NCBI GenBank assembly: GCA_036924085.1
Contig: JAVGWX010000005.1
Location: 93,441,764-93,505,763 of the forward strand
From: Ariolimax columbianus
Lineage: Eukaryota > Mollusca > Gastropoda > Stylommatophora > Arionidae
Length of the DNA stretch: 64,000 nucleotides
Direction of reading: 5' to 3'
Part shown: in pieces, positions 22,888-34,066 of the stretch
Numbering within the stretch: the first letter of the stretch is position 1
Layout of the letters: each line of letters starts with the position of its first letter
Program-made: the position numbers and the translations under genes
Notes under the pieces: model-generated
Databases searched by the model: none
The model's input: the letters and a program-made list of their open reading frames with translations, nothing else
What the model was told of the DNA's origin: nothing

Positions 22888-23124
22888 CTAGAATACAACG
22901 GCACATTATTAAATAGGTGTATCTTTTTTCACACATACCAATTGTAGTATGATTCTCATGTGGTGTTCCGTTGATAAAACACTTCTTGAACTCATTCGAG
23001 TTTTGGAAGAAAATGAAATATCACAGAATATCCAAAGCTGACGTGTCAGCGGCTAGTCACAGTGCTCGACCGGAAGTATATCAGTACTGTAATATTATAG
23101 AGTAAAGGTGGGTCCCATGGCAAC

Positions 23125-23480
23125 AATTGCCGTCGGGAATGTTGTTGTTGTTTGCGAATTCCCACAATAAGTAGGTTACTCTTATGTGCGCCCTGAAAAG
23201 TGTGTTAAGTGACAGGTTGCAGTAGCTTTCCTCACATCCCGAGCGTGCTGATAGAGGTGGGCCGGGGTCCTCCAGGCGGTTGTGCCATGCTTGGCTTGAT
23301 CTGCGTGTCGCTCACTACTATGGGGATCACATCAAACCTCACCTTGTTAGCCAAACTGTTGTCCTCGAAAACAGCCCATTTCCAGAATGACCAACGAGGA
23401 GGTCAGGCGAGTGTCTAGGCCAGTATATTTCTCCTGACCCTGGCTAACATTCTCTGATCAATGTGTTTTGCCTGACCAGA
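23125..23480 (+). repeat. Dispersed repeat D, copy 1
   Basis: About 350 bp: CCTGAAAA-GTGTTAAGTGACAGG, CTTTCCTCACATCCCGAGCG, GGTCCTCCAGGCGG, TGGGGATCACATC, ending CTGATCAATGTGTTTTGCCTGACC. It holds a short ATG-initiated ORF (MTGCSSFPHIPSVL) conserved in other copies. It lies in the intron between p110 exons 8 and 7. Confidence 0.82.
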
Positions 23481-23971
23481 CGTTAGCCTCGTCGTACCTG
23501 TCGGGGATGAAGACAACTCTTCATGGGCTAAGCAGCAGCATATGTGATGTAGAATGGCCAGTTCCCTTTCTTGCTGTTTATACTTTCACCAACTCATATG
23601 CCACGTACCCATTTACAGTTGGGTTGACTGGAGGAGCGGTCATACCAGGAATGAACCACGCCCAGTTTTTGTTCTGTTGTCCACGATTTCGAAACTTGGC
23701 GCGCTGTAATCCCAGTCTTAGCAAACAAGCTCACTGTCAGCTAGACTACACGCTCCACTGTACAAGTTGACTAAACACTATAGTTGAGCATAAAATAACA
23801 ATCTTCTATGGTCATATACAATTGCATTCCTATGCTCCAAGGGAACTAACAAGGTCATACCCCCATCTGAAGTTAACCCATTAACAAAATTAATGCTCAA
23901 GCCTTGCAGCCAAATTAAACTTAATACTGACATGACTAACAAAGGGAAATGATATTTGAATGTTGACTGAC

Positions 23972-24041
23972 CTGGTAGTGTTGACCTCAGTACCATCCAG
24001 AAATGGGGTGCGGTGTTCTTGACCAGGCATTGGTATACATA
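23972..24041 (-). CDS. PIK3CB: PI3K p110 exon 7 (residues 268-291, end of Ras-binding domain)
   Basis: A 70-nt micro-exon with acceptor TTTCAG and donor CAG|GTCAGT, ending in phase 1. It encodes YVYQCLVKNTAPHFWMV, the final RBD helix. The position and N-A-P-H-F pattern match the same segment of p110-beta. The split Glu codon is completed by exon 8. Confidence 0.88.
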
Positions 24042-24639
24042 CTGAAAGTAATACCATAATACATAGAAATGGTTAGTATACCTATTAAAGGGGACCACCA
24101 TATTAACTTTATTGGCATGTCGTAGTCCCCCTGTTTTGACATTTCTAATTGTTTTAATTGAGATGTGCTGTTTTTTCTTGTGAGTTGTTTGTGTTTATTC
24201 TTTGTTCGTGTTGAAGGCTTTATGGCAGTAACAGTTGTTGATTTGTTTTTGTTCTAGTGTGGCCAATGTGCCATTACTTGTGTTTTTAATCAACTTTTGA
24301 CCTTCAGTGCTGTGGCAGCTTCTATTTATTTATTTTTACATTTAACATGCTGACCAAGACCATGTGTCACATCCATTCTATGCACCTGGAAACTGGCTAT
24401 GTTACAGTAGCCTGAAAAATCAATTGAGGATCGTCCTTCCATCGTGATTCCATATTGGTAAGCATGCTTTGACGCCTTGTAGTGCACTACAGCCTGGAGG
24501 GTACAGGTTCACTTTATTCCGTATGCCCTAGGATACAAGAATAGCCACTACAGCCTGTTACCAGAGAAAATGTGTCCTGAGAAAAGAATTTGTTACAAGT
24601 AGCTTTGGACAACAATACATCTGGCCATCTTCTTCGGCA

Positions 24640-24890
24640 AACATCCCGAAAAGGATGTTGTGACATTGTGTTGTAGTTTACAGAAAAGCTGCGACATCTG
24701 AACCTTTCGGCCCAACACATCTGGTTTCAGCTTTTTGGGGGCGGATACTGGGTTTACCTTCCCACTTCACTAGTGCAACCTATTTCCATAGCCACCACTT
24801 GAAGGTGGAATAGACCTAGGTCAGCTAACCTTGATGCAAGGAGCCAGCTATGAGTCACTGTCAACTGTGTTGCATCTTTGGCCCTGTCTG
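24640..24890 (-). mobile_element. SINE C copy
   Basis: A minus-orientation copy: CGAAAAGGATGTTG end, GTAGTTTACAG and TTTCGGCCCAACACATCTG core, then the head with GAGCCAGCTATGAGTCACTG. It lies in the intron between p110 exons 7 and 6. Confidence 0.72.
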
Positions 24891-25003
24891 GTCATCTAAT
24901 AGGAAGCATGTGACGGAGACATCTATTGATGAAGGTTGTCCAGTGCAGACTTTCATGTGATCCTGAATGATGCAAAAAGATTGAGACACAATAAGAGTAG
25001 TAC

Positions 25004-25180
25004 CTTGAACTGGATAAGTGGATAATCCTCATAAAGGAACTCCTCCTGACCAATCACCTTCAGCAAATACAGCTCAGAGTCCTGTAAGGGGACACCCAAT
25101 GCATTGCTTCTCTTACTGAGGGCCATTTTAACTGCATCCTGTGGCGACCCCAAGTGGTTGACTCGCAGCTTGTAAGATAT
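25004..25180 (-). CDS. PIK3CB: PI3K p110 exon 6 (residues 209-267, Ras-binding domain)
   Basis: A 177-nt phase-0 exon with acceptor CAACAG and donor AAG|GTACTA. It begins with a YKLRVNHLGSPQDAVKMAL strand-turn-helix, the classic ubiquitin-like RBD layout, and continues to the YLLKV and DYPLIQF strands. The PLIQF motif is shared with p110-beta and helps separate it from alpha (PLSQY). Confidence 0.92.
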
Positions 25181-25599
25181 CTGTTGATAAAAAGATTGAC
25201 TTCTGAATTTTCTAAATGTTACTACTAGTATGAGATATGGGTTTCACTGTGAAAGTCTTAACAAATTTGCAAAAATAATAGATGTTTAGTTTGTAACATT
25301 TCTAGTTGGAATACAAATTATACCTTTAACATCATCATTTTGCCTGCCCACTTTCTTCGTTAGACATTGAGGTGAAGTGTAATGTTCTTTTGTTCGCCCA
25401 TTTTTATTTTCAATCCATGCCATCTTTCCATTTTTGTCATGGTCTTCCCCTTGCTCTGAAGTCCTAATATCTATTGTTTTAAGCTACCACAACAGGTAGG
25501 TATTGAGACACTCTTGCCACATGATCACACTGTTTAATTATCACCAAATCCAATATTGCACTTACATTTTTGTTTTTTTCTCAACATAGTTCTTGCTTC

Positions 25600-25930
25600 T
25601 ATCTTCCTTTCTTTATATCGGTGAATATCCTTCCCAGAATCACAAGAAACGAGAGAGCTGGCACCCTAGCAAAAGATACCTTATTTTGCCTGAGAACTGG
25701 TCACTGCAGAGTACTTGCTTAAGATCTCACACACCGATGAATGTCCATGTGGAACAGGGGGCCAAAATCCTGAACACATTCTACATGAATGCCCATTCCA
25801 TAGTGAAATGAGATACCAGACCTGGCCAGAGGGTGCGGAGCTAGACAAAAGCGGTGGGGCAGCCACTCTGAGCTGGTGAAGACCACAGGCTTCACCCTAG
25901 TGACTGACCTGCAGATATAGCATAACCAAA
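25600..25930 (+). mobile_element. LINE 3' end with zinc-knuckle-like motif
   Basis: With one frameshift it encodes CPCGTGGQNPEHILHECPFH and TWPEGAELDKS, the conserved C-terminal segment that follows RNase H in jockey-type elements. It ends close to p110 exon 5. Confidence 0.72.
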
Positions 25931-26091
25931 GATCCTTCATGAAAAGAAGAATCTTTCTCAGGTATCTGAATTCACTACAACTTTATAAAGTTGTTTTTCT
26001 GACCAGGATATGGATTGACATTTCGATTTGATTATCAGTACCACTAGTTATAGCATTTAATGATAATGTGGACAACATATACCATACCTAC

Positions 26092-26220
26092 CCCATTATC
26101 AAAAAATCCAATATCCACCACAATGCATCCATTAATGATTTTCCCTTCCAACTCCCTTGGCACATTTGGTGTGCTCCGAAGACGGATTGGGTAGCGCCAC
26201 ATAAATTTCTCCAGTGGTGT
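26092..26220 (-). CDS. PIK3CB: PI3K p110 exon 5 (residues 166-208, start of Ras-binding domain)
   Basis: A 129-nt exon, phase 0 to phase 0, with acceptor CTGCAG and donor GGG|GTAGGT. It encodes a YP segment followed by a TPNVP-LEGKI segment and the first beta strand of the Ras-binding domain (NGCIVVDIGFF). This fold binds GTP-loaded Ras family or, in p110-beta, Rac/Cdc42. The donor with GG at -2/-1 is not ideal, but the frame continues correctly into exon 6. Confidence 0.88.
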
Positions 26221-26324
26221 CTGCAGACAAGCCCACATAAATAAGCATTTTAGATTCAATAATTGAGGAGGTCTTAAATAATGTGTATATAAAGAGCTTA
26301 AGAAGCATATCTGTCCTGGAAAAT

Positions 26325-26700
26325 ACTGTCCTTCAGCTAATATGAGGGCAAGTCAGTAAATCGGTCACAAATAGGTTTTTTTAAAAACTAAATGAGATAT
26401 GACCTTGAAAATCATTTATTATTATGGCACTAACTTTGTCCCATATTTCTCAACATAATTTCCACCAGAAATGATAGACTTATCCCATCACTTTATCCGT
26501 GCACCAAAACTTGTAGCATAGAAGTCTTTGATCTGCTGTCTCAGCCACATTTGCACTTATAGTTCAACCTCTTTGTCATTTGCAAAACATCTCCAGTGCA
26601 ACAAAGGAGTGAAAATCACTTTGGGCTAAGTCAGGGCTGTAAAGTACCCCATGGCTTGTCATAGACAATTTTAAATGCCAGAGTTTTATATTTCTGAAAT
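26325..26700 (-). mobile_element. mariner remnant, transposase C-terminus and terminal repeat
   Basis: Minus strand: a degraded SPDLAPSDFH region, then WDKSIISGGNYVEK (the usual mariner end RWxKCI-x-GDYFEK), a stop, and GTGACCGATTTACTGACTTG near 26370-26340, which resembles a mariner inverted terminal repeat. It abuts a SINE C copy. Confidence 0.72.
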
Positions 26701-26721
26701 TATTTATTTGATTGCTCAAAA

Positions 26722-27015
26722 GATGCAGTGAATGAGATGACAGTAGTCAGTGACTCATAGCTAACTACTTGTATCAGCAAATTAGAACTGCCAAGACCAC
26801 ATTACTCCTCCATATAGTAGCCCTGGAAACAGACAGCATCCATCCATGAAGCATGGCTGAGAGAATAGGATAGGGATCAAAGATGGAAGGCAAACCACAC
26901 CCAAAAAAAAATGGTGTGCTGAAATCAGATGCTCCAGAGTGAAAGGTGCAGATATTGAACCTGCTCTGTAAACTATGACAACATAATAACAATGAATGTT
27001 TCAGGGCAAATGATG
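26722..27015 (+). mobile_element. SINE C copy, plus orientation
   Basis: A sense-strand copy from GCAGTGAATGAGATGACAG through the core (TGCTGAAATCAGATG) to TTTCAGGGCAAAT. It directly follows a mariner remnant. Confidence 0.72.
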
Positions 27016-27479
27016 AAGAAATTTCATATTTGATAATGAAATCATCAATTAAAGAATGAAGAAGAAGAGGTTGACAAATGAAGCACTGTATAGATAATAT
27101 TCAAGTCTGCAGATGATTTCCACTTCACTTCATATTCCATAGAAACATAGGGTTTCAACTTTGTCTATGGATAAGTGGAAGCAGCATCTAGTCATATCAG
27201 AGATTGATGAAAAAAAACTTAAAAGTTTTGTGTACATGCTGTGCACATGAAAGAACCCTTGGCAGTTGAAAATAGAAACAAGCAGTGTGTTAGCAGCTGT
27301 ACAGGCAAAACTTTAAAAGGAAAGGATACTGAAATTACTACCAATTATGTCACTTACCTTTACCCAGGATTAGTAAGCTGCAGGAAGTAAAATCACAACA
27401 AAAAAAAGAATGTGCTATAGATAGCTTCGGCTACCTGTCAGCAGGCATAATATGTCTTTTTGAATACCAGGTTGTGATC

Positions 27480-27812
27480 AAGATGCTGAGCAGTGCATGA
27501 GCTGCAGCGGTCAGCGACCCAAAGTTGACTGCTAGCGTCAGGGCCAGCGAACCAGAGCTGCCAAGAATTTTCTATACCTCCACAAGGTATTCCTGGATGG
27601 CAGACTGCAACAGAGCAGACTTTCTAAGGAAAAGGGATCAAATAGGGAAGGTTAGCTCGATACCCAAAAATGCCTGCTGAAGTTGAATGTGTTGAGGCGC
27701 ACATATTGTAGTCAAGCTGTGAACTACGACGCAACGCATTCTGTTCTCTGGACAACATCGCGCTACTTGCAAAAACATTTTCAGGGATTGATAGCGGAAG
27801 CTTGAGAACAAA
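27480..27812 (+). mobile_element. SINE A, plus orientation
   Basis: A nearly full copy running from GATCAAGATGCTGAGCAG to a GCTTGAGAACAAA end. It abuts a minus-strand tRNA-headed SINE head to tail with no gap, so one was probably inserted in or beside the other. Confidence 0.8.
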
Positions 27813-28002
27813 TTTTTATTTTGCATCCGTCAGTCCAGTGCATCCGATTCGTTATGCATTATCTCTGTATGGGTCTGCGTCCTCCTGCATTTTCTAAGGA
27901 TTTGCTTCCCTGGGGGAACCGGCCAGTGCTGTTATTGGGGAGTGAACCCAGCACATTCGAATTGTGAGCTGTGTCATTTAACTACTAGCTCATGCTGTCC
28001 CC
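27813..28002 (-). mobile_element. SINE B copy
   Basis: A minus-orientation copy with the core (CAGTGCATCCGATTCG), the CTTCCCTGGGG block and a degenerate tRNA head at 27940-28002. It abuts a plus-strand SINE A. Confidence 0.78.
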
Positions 28003-28019
28003 TGAACATAACGTTTGAA

Positions 28020-28648
28020 CAGTCACTTTCCATTGATTCCTATTTTGGACCATCTCTTTACATTTCACCTATGAGGCTTTAGTGGCCTTTCCAGGTGTTC
28101 GTTGGTGTAATACTCACCTGTCTGACTTATGGCATAGCAAGGTATAACACCCCAACTCCCATGTCTAACTGATGGTACATACATAAAGGTGTAACAGTCA
28201 CATGTTTAACTGATGGTTTATAAATGCATACTGCTCACCAGAGTACCTTATCCCATGAAAATGCAATATTCGCCTGTCTAACATTAGTTCATAAAGATTA
28301 ACACTCTCCTTTTTTATCCCAGTTCACAAAGATGTAATACTTGCTTGCTTGTCTAACTTATAGTATGGAAGGTATAACACTTCCACATCAAACTGATGAT
28401 ACATTAGATATATTAGTCACATTTCTAACCAATGGTGTATAAAAGTATAACACTCATCTGTCAAACCTTAGTCCATGAAGATGTAATATTCATCAGTCTG
28501 ACTTAAAGTATGGGAAGTTACACACTTCCATGCTTATATCAAACTGATGGTACATAAAGGTGTAACAGTCTCTCTAAAACCGATGGATGGTATATAAAGG
28601 TAGAACACTCATCTGTCTAATCTTTGTGCACAAAGATGTAACCCTCAC
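28020..28648 (-). repeat. Degenerate tandem array beside the p110 exon 4 donor
   Basis: About 600 bp of diverged 35-45 bp units containing CATAAAGGTGTAACAGTCAC and CTGTCTAACTGATGGTA variants. The array runs directly into the exon 4 donor sequence, so units resemble the exon-proximal intron. At 28113-28122 a unit has a perfect donor consensus on the gene strand (ACAG|GTGAGTATT). Confidence 0.7.
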
Positions 28649-28749
28649 CTGAGCTCTTCTTTGCGCAGTGATATCTTTACAAAGCTCTGTCATTTTCTGT
28701 TTAAAATGATTGATTTCTGCAGCTTGGAATGACTCCTGTTTCTGGAGAC
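28649..28749 (-). CDS. PIK3CB: PI3K p110 exon 4 (residues 132-165, ABD-RBD linker)
   Basis: A 101-nt exon with acceptor TTGCAG and donor CAG|GTGAGG. It encodes the charged helical linker between the adaptor- and Ras-binding domains (KQESFQAAEINHFKQKMTEL), which matches the family pattern of a helix ending in F-R/K-K-M. A degenerate tandem array containing perfect-consensus donor sequences abuts its donor side. Confidence 0.87.
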
Positions 28750-28839
28750 CTGCAATGAACATACAACCACTCTAAATAACAAGTTCACCTCGAGTCCAAA
28801 CAATAATTTTTTTATATTACAAAATCTGATGAGGAGACA

Positions 28840-29150
28840 GGCAAAACATACTGATCAGACATGTTAGTCAGTGTCAGGCAAAATATTCTTGCCAAGACCT
28901 CAACCATGACCTGGAAATGGGCTGTTCTTCTTGGCAGCATAGCTAATGAGGTGGGGAATCAATGTGATCCCTGTAGCAGTGAGTGACATTCGAATGAAGC
29001 CAAGCATAACATAACTACCTGGAGGAACCCGGCCCACCTTCATCAGCACGCTTGGGATGTTAGGAAAGCTACTGCAACCCGTCACTTAAGGCCCTTTTCA
29101 GAGAGCACAAAAGAGTAATATTACTAATTGTGGGAATTCGCAATACCAAC
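28840..29150 (-). repeat. Dispersed repeat D, copy 2
   Basis: Minus orientation, same blocks in reverse order, with the ORF starting MTGCSSFPNIPSVL at 29085. It lies immediately upstream of p110 exon 4. Confidence 0.8.
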
Positions 29151-29324
29151 AACATATTCTAAAATCTAAGTTTCTGCTGTCATTGTAGTTTAGCTTAGTC
29201 TTCAGGCCGACATGACCTTATCTTTAAAATGTTTATGTCAGTTTGGCCCTTGTCAAATTTTAAACAGACATATCATACATTTCTCCTCCTTATCATCATT
29301 ATTCGTCAACTCAGGTCATTAAAC

Positions 29325-29412
29325 CTCGTACTGGTAATGGAGTTCAACCCCATACCTTTGTTATAAAAGCGAGTGCTCTACCACTATGCTAATAAGTCTC
29401 CTGTTGAAACTA
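29325..29412 (-). mobile_element. tRNA-headed SINE head, family E
   Basis: On the minus strand: TTAGCATAGTGGTAGAGCAC (A box) and GGGTTGAACTCC (B box). Only the head and a little body remain. Confidence 0.6.
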
Positions 29413-30631
29413 TAGACCAACAAAAATGAAAAATAAGACCTCTACAGCATATGGTAGGAAAGGTGTGACTAAGGATGGTTGGGTATGGGACTGGTTACCA
29501 TATCCTGTATAAGCCACAAATAATTTTTTTTTAAACACCTCTACAGTAGAAAAGAAGTGAATAATTTAAATGTAGGTAAGTAGGTAATCCACTTAGGCTA
29601 CTAGGACCCACTGCACCAACCGCCCACAAACACGATGAGTGACAGAGTCCCATGCTGCATGCAGTGATGATGATATATTTCTTATTTGACCTAGTCAGGT
29701 GCTGCTAATATAAAGGGTAAAACATTAATATACAGGTTACATTTTTTCTTCTTTTGGTTCCCAGGAAAATTAGTTACACAATCTGTTATTTACTTTATCA
29801 TACTCTAGATAATGTTATCACGGGGTAATGTTGGAAGAGTATGAATGAAACATTATAAAAAATAATGAAGGTCCAAATTTTGTCAATTTTAGGGCATTTT
29901 GTTTCTCCTATGCTAAATCTGAATTACATTTCGCAATTAAGTTAGGCCTGTTGATTAGCATCCTTTAATTTTATGTTTGTCTTCTTTAGCTCATGACGGT
30001 CCTCAGTCTGCCTGCAGAGCAATAGATCTGTTTCTCACTTTGTCTGACCCTTATCCTTTTGGTCTATATAGCTGCCCATCACAAGATAAGATGACGACAG
30101 CATCAGACCTGTGCTGCAAGATGTAATATCATGTGACTATATAGTCCTATCTTTACATGACAGGCTCTGCCACACATTCTGGTTTTTTTTTGGGGGGGCA
30201 CCTCGCTTTGTCTGAGCCTCAGCAATAAAATTCCACTAACTGAACTGAGAAAATTGTGTTGTATTCATTCACATACCAAACAGAACAGTTCCTTGCAACA
30301 AGTGTCCGAGGAGGTAAGACCAATGCTGAAAGATTTCAGAGACATTTTTAAAGAGTCTTTGCAACGTTTCTTCTGCCCCCTTGATGAGCAACTGCTTGTT
30401 ATCAGCACCCAGTACAGCAGCTGCTTCTGGATGCGCCTGTCGGATATGCATGCACCTTGTCCAATTCATTTAATAAGGGCTCACTGTATAAGCATGGATT
30501 CTCAACATGTTAGACCTGTTGAGAAGTTCAGAGTTGGGTACTTTGTCGTGCCAGCTAAAGCTTAGAAGTCTGCGAAGATAGCCCAAATGAAAATGATGGA
30601 GTTGCCTGACACGGCTGCTATTTACTGTCCA

Positions 30632-30706
30632 TATGTGATGGGGATCGAACCCAGCACCTTCTGCTTGTGAGCCGTGTCACTTAATCACTAGCCCACCCAG
30701 GTACTT
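30632..30706 (-). mobile_element. SINE B tRNA-like head fragment
   Basis: Only the tRNA-related part: on the minus strand it shows CTAGTGATTAAGTGACACGG and the B box GGTTCGATCCC. There is no tRNA clover-leaf of functional quality, so it is not called a tRNA gene. Confidence 0.6.
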
Positions 30707-30988
30707 ATTTGATCTCTGATAGAAAAATAACTATGATGTACCAAGGTTTTGAACTCATGTCCTCATTGTCAGAAGACTGACATTCGAACAGCTCGACAAC
30801 ATTATCCCATAATAGACAGACAAATACTTGCTTCGCCAAATGTGGGCATAACTTTCTTTTTTTTATTAAATAAAAAATACCATTCTAAAAACACATGCAG
30901 GACCCAAAGTTATGGCATAACATCATCCTCTAGAACCAGAAGTATTAAACAATATATACAACTTGGTGATAGCCTAGGCTTTACTTAC

Positions 30989-31121
30989 CACGACCAATGA
31001 GAAAGTTGATATTTTTGTCTAAGGTTTTACTAGTGGTGTCCCCTTTTTTCTTGACCACTTGAAAGAGACCAATGAATGGCTGCAACTCGTCCAGATTCTG
31101 GCTTTCATCTAGAACTTCTTC
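30989..31121 (-). CDS. PIK3CB: PI3K p110 exon 3 (residues 88-132, end of adaptor-binding domain)
   Basis: A 133-nt exon with acceptor TTGCAG and donor GTG|GTAAGT, ending in phase 1. It encodes EEVLDES, the LQPFIGLFQVV strand and the INFLIGRG motif that closes the adaptor-binding domain; p110-beta has the same IG-LIGKG pattern. The split glycine codon is completed by the first two bases of the next exon. Confidence 0.9.
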
Positions 31122-31572
31122 CTGCAAGATGACAGTATGGTTAAAAAAAATTTGTATGTAGAAAGCAGATCAAAATACAGTATATGTAAATCATTCTGGC
31201 TATAGACATTACGCAGGGCCGAAAGAGAAGCAAGGATAAATTACATTGTAGCCTGTCAGGAGGATGGGCATTGGTCAGTCTAGCACATCCTGTAGAAACT
31301 ATAAGCCATATAAGAACAGAATCCCTCTACACCTTATGGTAGAAGAAAGTGACTGTAGCAAGTCAAGTCAAAATCCTACTCTCTTAAAAATTGTATAAAA
31401 ATCAACAAATCAATCGAAGCAGTGTTGGTACTGAAGTTCAATATTTGTTAAAAACATATACAGGTAATAGCTGAGTGATCTCACCAGGAAAAAAAATAAA
31501 ACAAAACCCATATTACGGCCACAAGGCATTTGTGACATGTTCCTGGCCATTTTTGGTATGTCTGCCAACTGT

Positions 31573-31691
31573 ATTGGCTTGGCTTCGTTCATTCTCAATC
31601 TCCCGCCACCAAACTCTGAAAGGGCTTAAGTAGTAGAATGTAGTCCAGAGAACGTAATGCGTTGTGTCGTAGTTTACAGCTTGACTGCGAT
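31573..31691 (-). mobile_element. SINE A fragment fused to a tRNA-type SINE
   Basis: The 3' half of SINE A (variant tail GAACGAAGCCAAGCC) ends abruptly after the TTTGCACC of the core, where a plus-strand tRNA-type SINE fragment begins. The junction falls inside the core shared by both families. Confidence 0.7.
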
Positions 31692-31866
31692 ATTTGCACC
31701 GGTTACCCCGGAGAAGCAACACCTTAGAAAATGTAGGAGGCAGCAGACCCTTACATAAAATGCATGCCGAAGTTGGATGCACTGGGCTAACAGGTGCAAA
31801 ATAAAAACATAGTGCAACACACACCACCTTGGGGAATAGAGAAATAAGGCAAGTGCACACCCAAAA
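31692..31866 (+). mobile_element. SINE B copy lacking its tRNA head
   Basis: Begins at GGTTACCCCGGAGAAGC and continues through the core (ATGCATGCCGAAGTTGGATG) to CACCACCTTGGGGAATAG. The head is replaced by the SINE A fragment at 31573-31691. Confidence 0.75.
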
Positions 31867-31910
31867 AATATATAATGTCTTGGTTTTTGTTGGGATCTGT
31901 TAGCTATTTT

Positions 31911-32261
31911 CTTCTTCTTCGTACGCTGTCAGGCGTCAACTTTAAATTGTTCAAAGAAAGCAGTGGTCATTCTGAGGATGTCGACACTGCCATAGAGGTT
32001 GTCTAGTGCTGGCACTGGTGATGGCCACATGTGTTTTCTCTGGTCCTGGTATGTCAGGTAATCTTGCATTAGATGTTGAGGGGTAATTTTCCCAGTACCA
32101 CAAGCGCATTCGTCAATAGCACCTACCTTCAGTTTATTGAAAAGATGGTACCTCAGTCTGTAGTGGTCTCTGCCGAGTCTGAAGACCACCACCTGCTCTC
32201 TTCTGTTCAACTGGTAATAAGCATGACTTTTTTGTGTAGCCAGTATGCTTTGTTGCCCCAT
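31911..32261 (-). mobile_element. Jockey-like LINE 3' end
   Basis: A 110-codon frame with VFRLGRDHYRLRYHLFNKLK, CACGTGKITPQHL and a C-terminus FFEQFKVDA-stop, followed within 10 bp by GACAGCGTACGAAGAAGAAG. It is 5'-truncated and defines the 3' tail used to recognise the short inserts at 34050 and 63185. Confidence 0.85.
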
Positions 32262-32509
32262 GTGTCCATGTATCTAGCCTTAATAAACCTTTTGGACTCA
32301 TCGTAAATCACACTTGAATCTGGTTGTGGTAACCATATAACTTCTTTCGCCAGTCTGCCTGCCTCCTATTACCTTGAACGTTACAGTGGAATAGGACCCA
32401 CTGTGTCACAACTCTTTTGGGTGTGGACTGCTGGCATAGTTGACAGAGTAGCTATGTTTTAATCGACTATAAAAATAACCATGTCAAATTCACTGAGGGG
32501 GAACGAAGA

Positions 32510-32795
32510 TGCAACAGTGAATGAGCTGAGAGCAGCCAGCAACTCATAGCTGGCTGCTTGCATTAGGATCAGTGACACATAGCTAACCAAGTCCCTATTC
32601 CATCTTTAAGTGGAGATCCTGGAAACAGACTGCAAGCATGCAGCCTACCTAAGAAATTAGGGATTGAAAAGGGAAGCCAAATTCGGGTCTAAAAATGCCA
32701 TGCTGAAATTGGATGGGTCAGACCAAAAGGCACATATATTGCAGCCTTGCTGTAAACTACAGCACAACGTCACAAATGTCATTTGTCAGAACGAA
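32510..32795 (+). mobile_element. SINE C copy, plus orientation
   Basis: A sense copy with head CAGCCAGCAACTCATAGCTG, core TGCTGAAATTGGATGGGTCAG and tail GTCAGAACGAAAGC. It lies in the intron between p110 exons 3 and 2, beside an opposite-strand copy. Confidence 0.72.
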
Positions 32796-32929
32796 AGCCA
32801 AACAAGAACACCAAGGATTTAATTTATTTGGGCAGTAAATAACACCCTCGTGCATGAAGTCACGCAGACATTATTCAAAGAGTTAGCCTGGCTGCCATCT
32901 CTATGAATGCCCTGCATTGAGTCTTTCTT

Positions 32930-33185
32930 TGGTGCATTGTTCCATAAAGGACGTTGTGTCGTAGCTTACAGTGAGACTGTGATATCCGCACTTTTCGGCC
33001 CGACACATCTAATTTCAGCTTCCTTTTTTAGGTACAGGGTTTGCCTTTCCACTGTCCTTCCTATTCTTAGCCAGATTACACTAGAGCAGCCTGTTTCTAG
33101 TTCCATGCTTGGAGGCGGAATAAAGGTTTGGTGAGCTCTGGTTCGCTAATCTTAATGCAAACAGAAAGCTATGAGTCGTTGTTAT
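32930..33185 (-). mobile_element. SINE C copy, minus orientation
   Basis: An opposite-strand copy 135 bp from the plus copy at 32510, so the pair forms an imperfect inverted repeat that could fold in the pre-mRNA. Confidence 0.72.
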
Positions 33186-33199
33186 GCATCTTCGAACCG

Positions 33200-33665
33200 G
33201 AATCGAGTCTGTCACTGAAATCCAAGCCATGAATTTACATAACCTGCATTTTCCCCATCCTGATGTACAGTTTAAAAAAATTTTAACTATTCTGCAGGGC
33301 GGTCAGAAGCACATTGAAGCCTTCTACATGCGCATTCTTACAATCCATTGGTATGACCAGGTTTTAAACGACGAAGTCAAACAATGGACAGGCCTCAAGA
33401 GCACTCATCATGTCAAACCATTTGAAGTCTGGCCCTATTTGGGCATATGGACATCCTTGCTGAGGATGTCTCCTTCTACTAGCTCTTAAAGCAGGCCATA
33501 GACATCAAGGATGGGAAACGACCCTCTCTGTCATGATCCTATCCTCTGCAACTGTCCACCACCTGGTCATGTCTAATTGGATAGACACCATACTTATTTC
33601 ATGCGTTCTGGGACTCAGCCACTTGTGCTCATGGACAGTTGGCATGATGGCCCTTGTCGTCTAAG
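33200..33665 (+). mobile_element. LINE C-terminal remnant
   Basis: Encodes EAFYMRILTIHWYDQVLNDE and KQWTGLKSTHHV, then frameshifted ALKQAIDIKDGK-like and PPGRPRLTWIDT-like sequence. This arrangement is the usual C-terminus of a widespread animal LINE ORF2. Confidence 0.75.
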
Positions 33666-34049
33666 CAAACTACCTACTACTCTGTGTGTTCTTGCTTCGT
33701 GGTATTAATGATCAATTCCATAAACACCTTCTGTCCTTTTAGCATTTCACCCCTTCAGATGTTCTGTTTTCTCATCCAGATTGTCATGCGCCTGTCTTTC
33801 TGTTATCCCAAAGATTTCCAAGACCTCATTCTTGAGGGTCAGGCCTATGATGTCACACATACCTGATAACAGAAGGACACACAATGTGATATCCTGATGG
33901 TCTACAACTTTAAGCATTCACTCAGACATCCACCAATCAGAGAGAAGGTCAGAGTAAAGCATGATACTCCAAGGAAAAAGGTTGAGTTTAAACAACATTT
34001 GACTACCTGGCATTAGACACTTGTTGCGCCTAATTGAATACCATGATTA

Positions 34050-34066
34050 CAGCGTACGAAGAAGAA
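34050..34066 (+). mobile_element. 17-bp LINE-tail insertion with target-site duplication
   Basis: CAGCGTACGAAGAAGAA equals the last bases of the jockey-like LINE 3' end. It is flanked by 14-bp duplications GAATACCATGATTA (34036-34049) and GAATACCAGGATTA (34067-34080), one mismatch. This is an extreme 5' truncation. Confidence 0.8.

Noticed and set aside
30254..30565. Candidate p110 exon or separate gene (both strands open)
   Set aside because: The minus-strand translation does not match any p110 segment, and exons 3 and 4 join perfectly without it.
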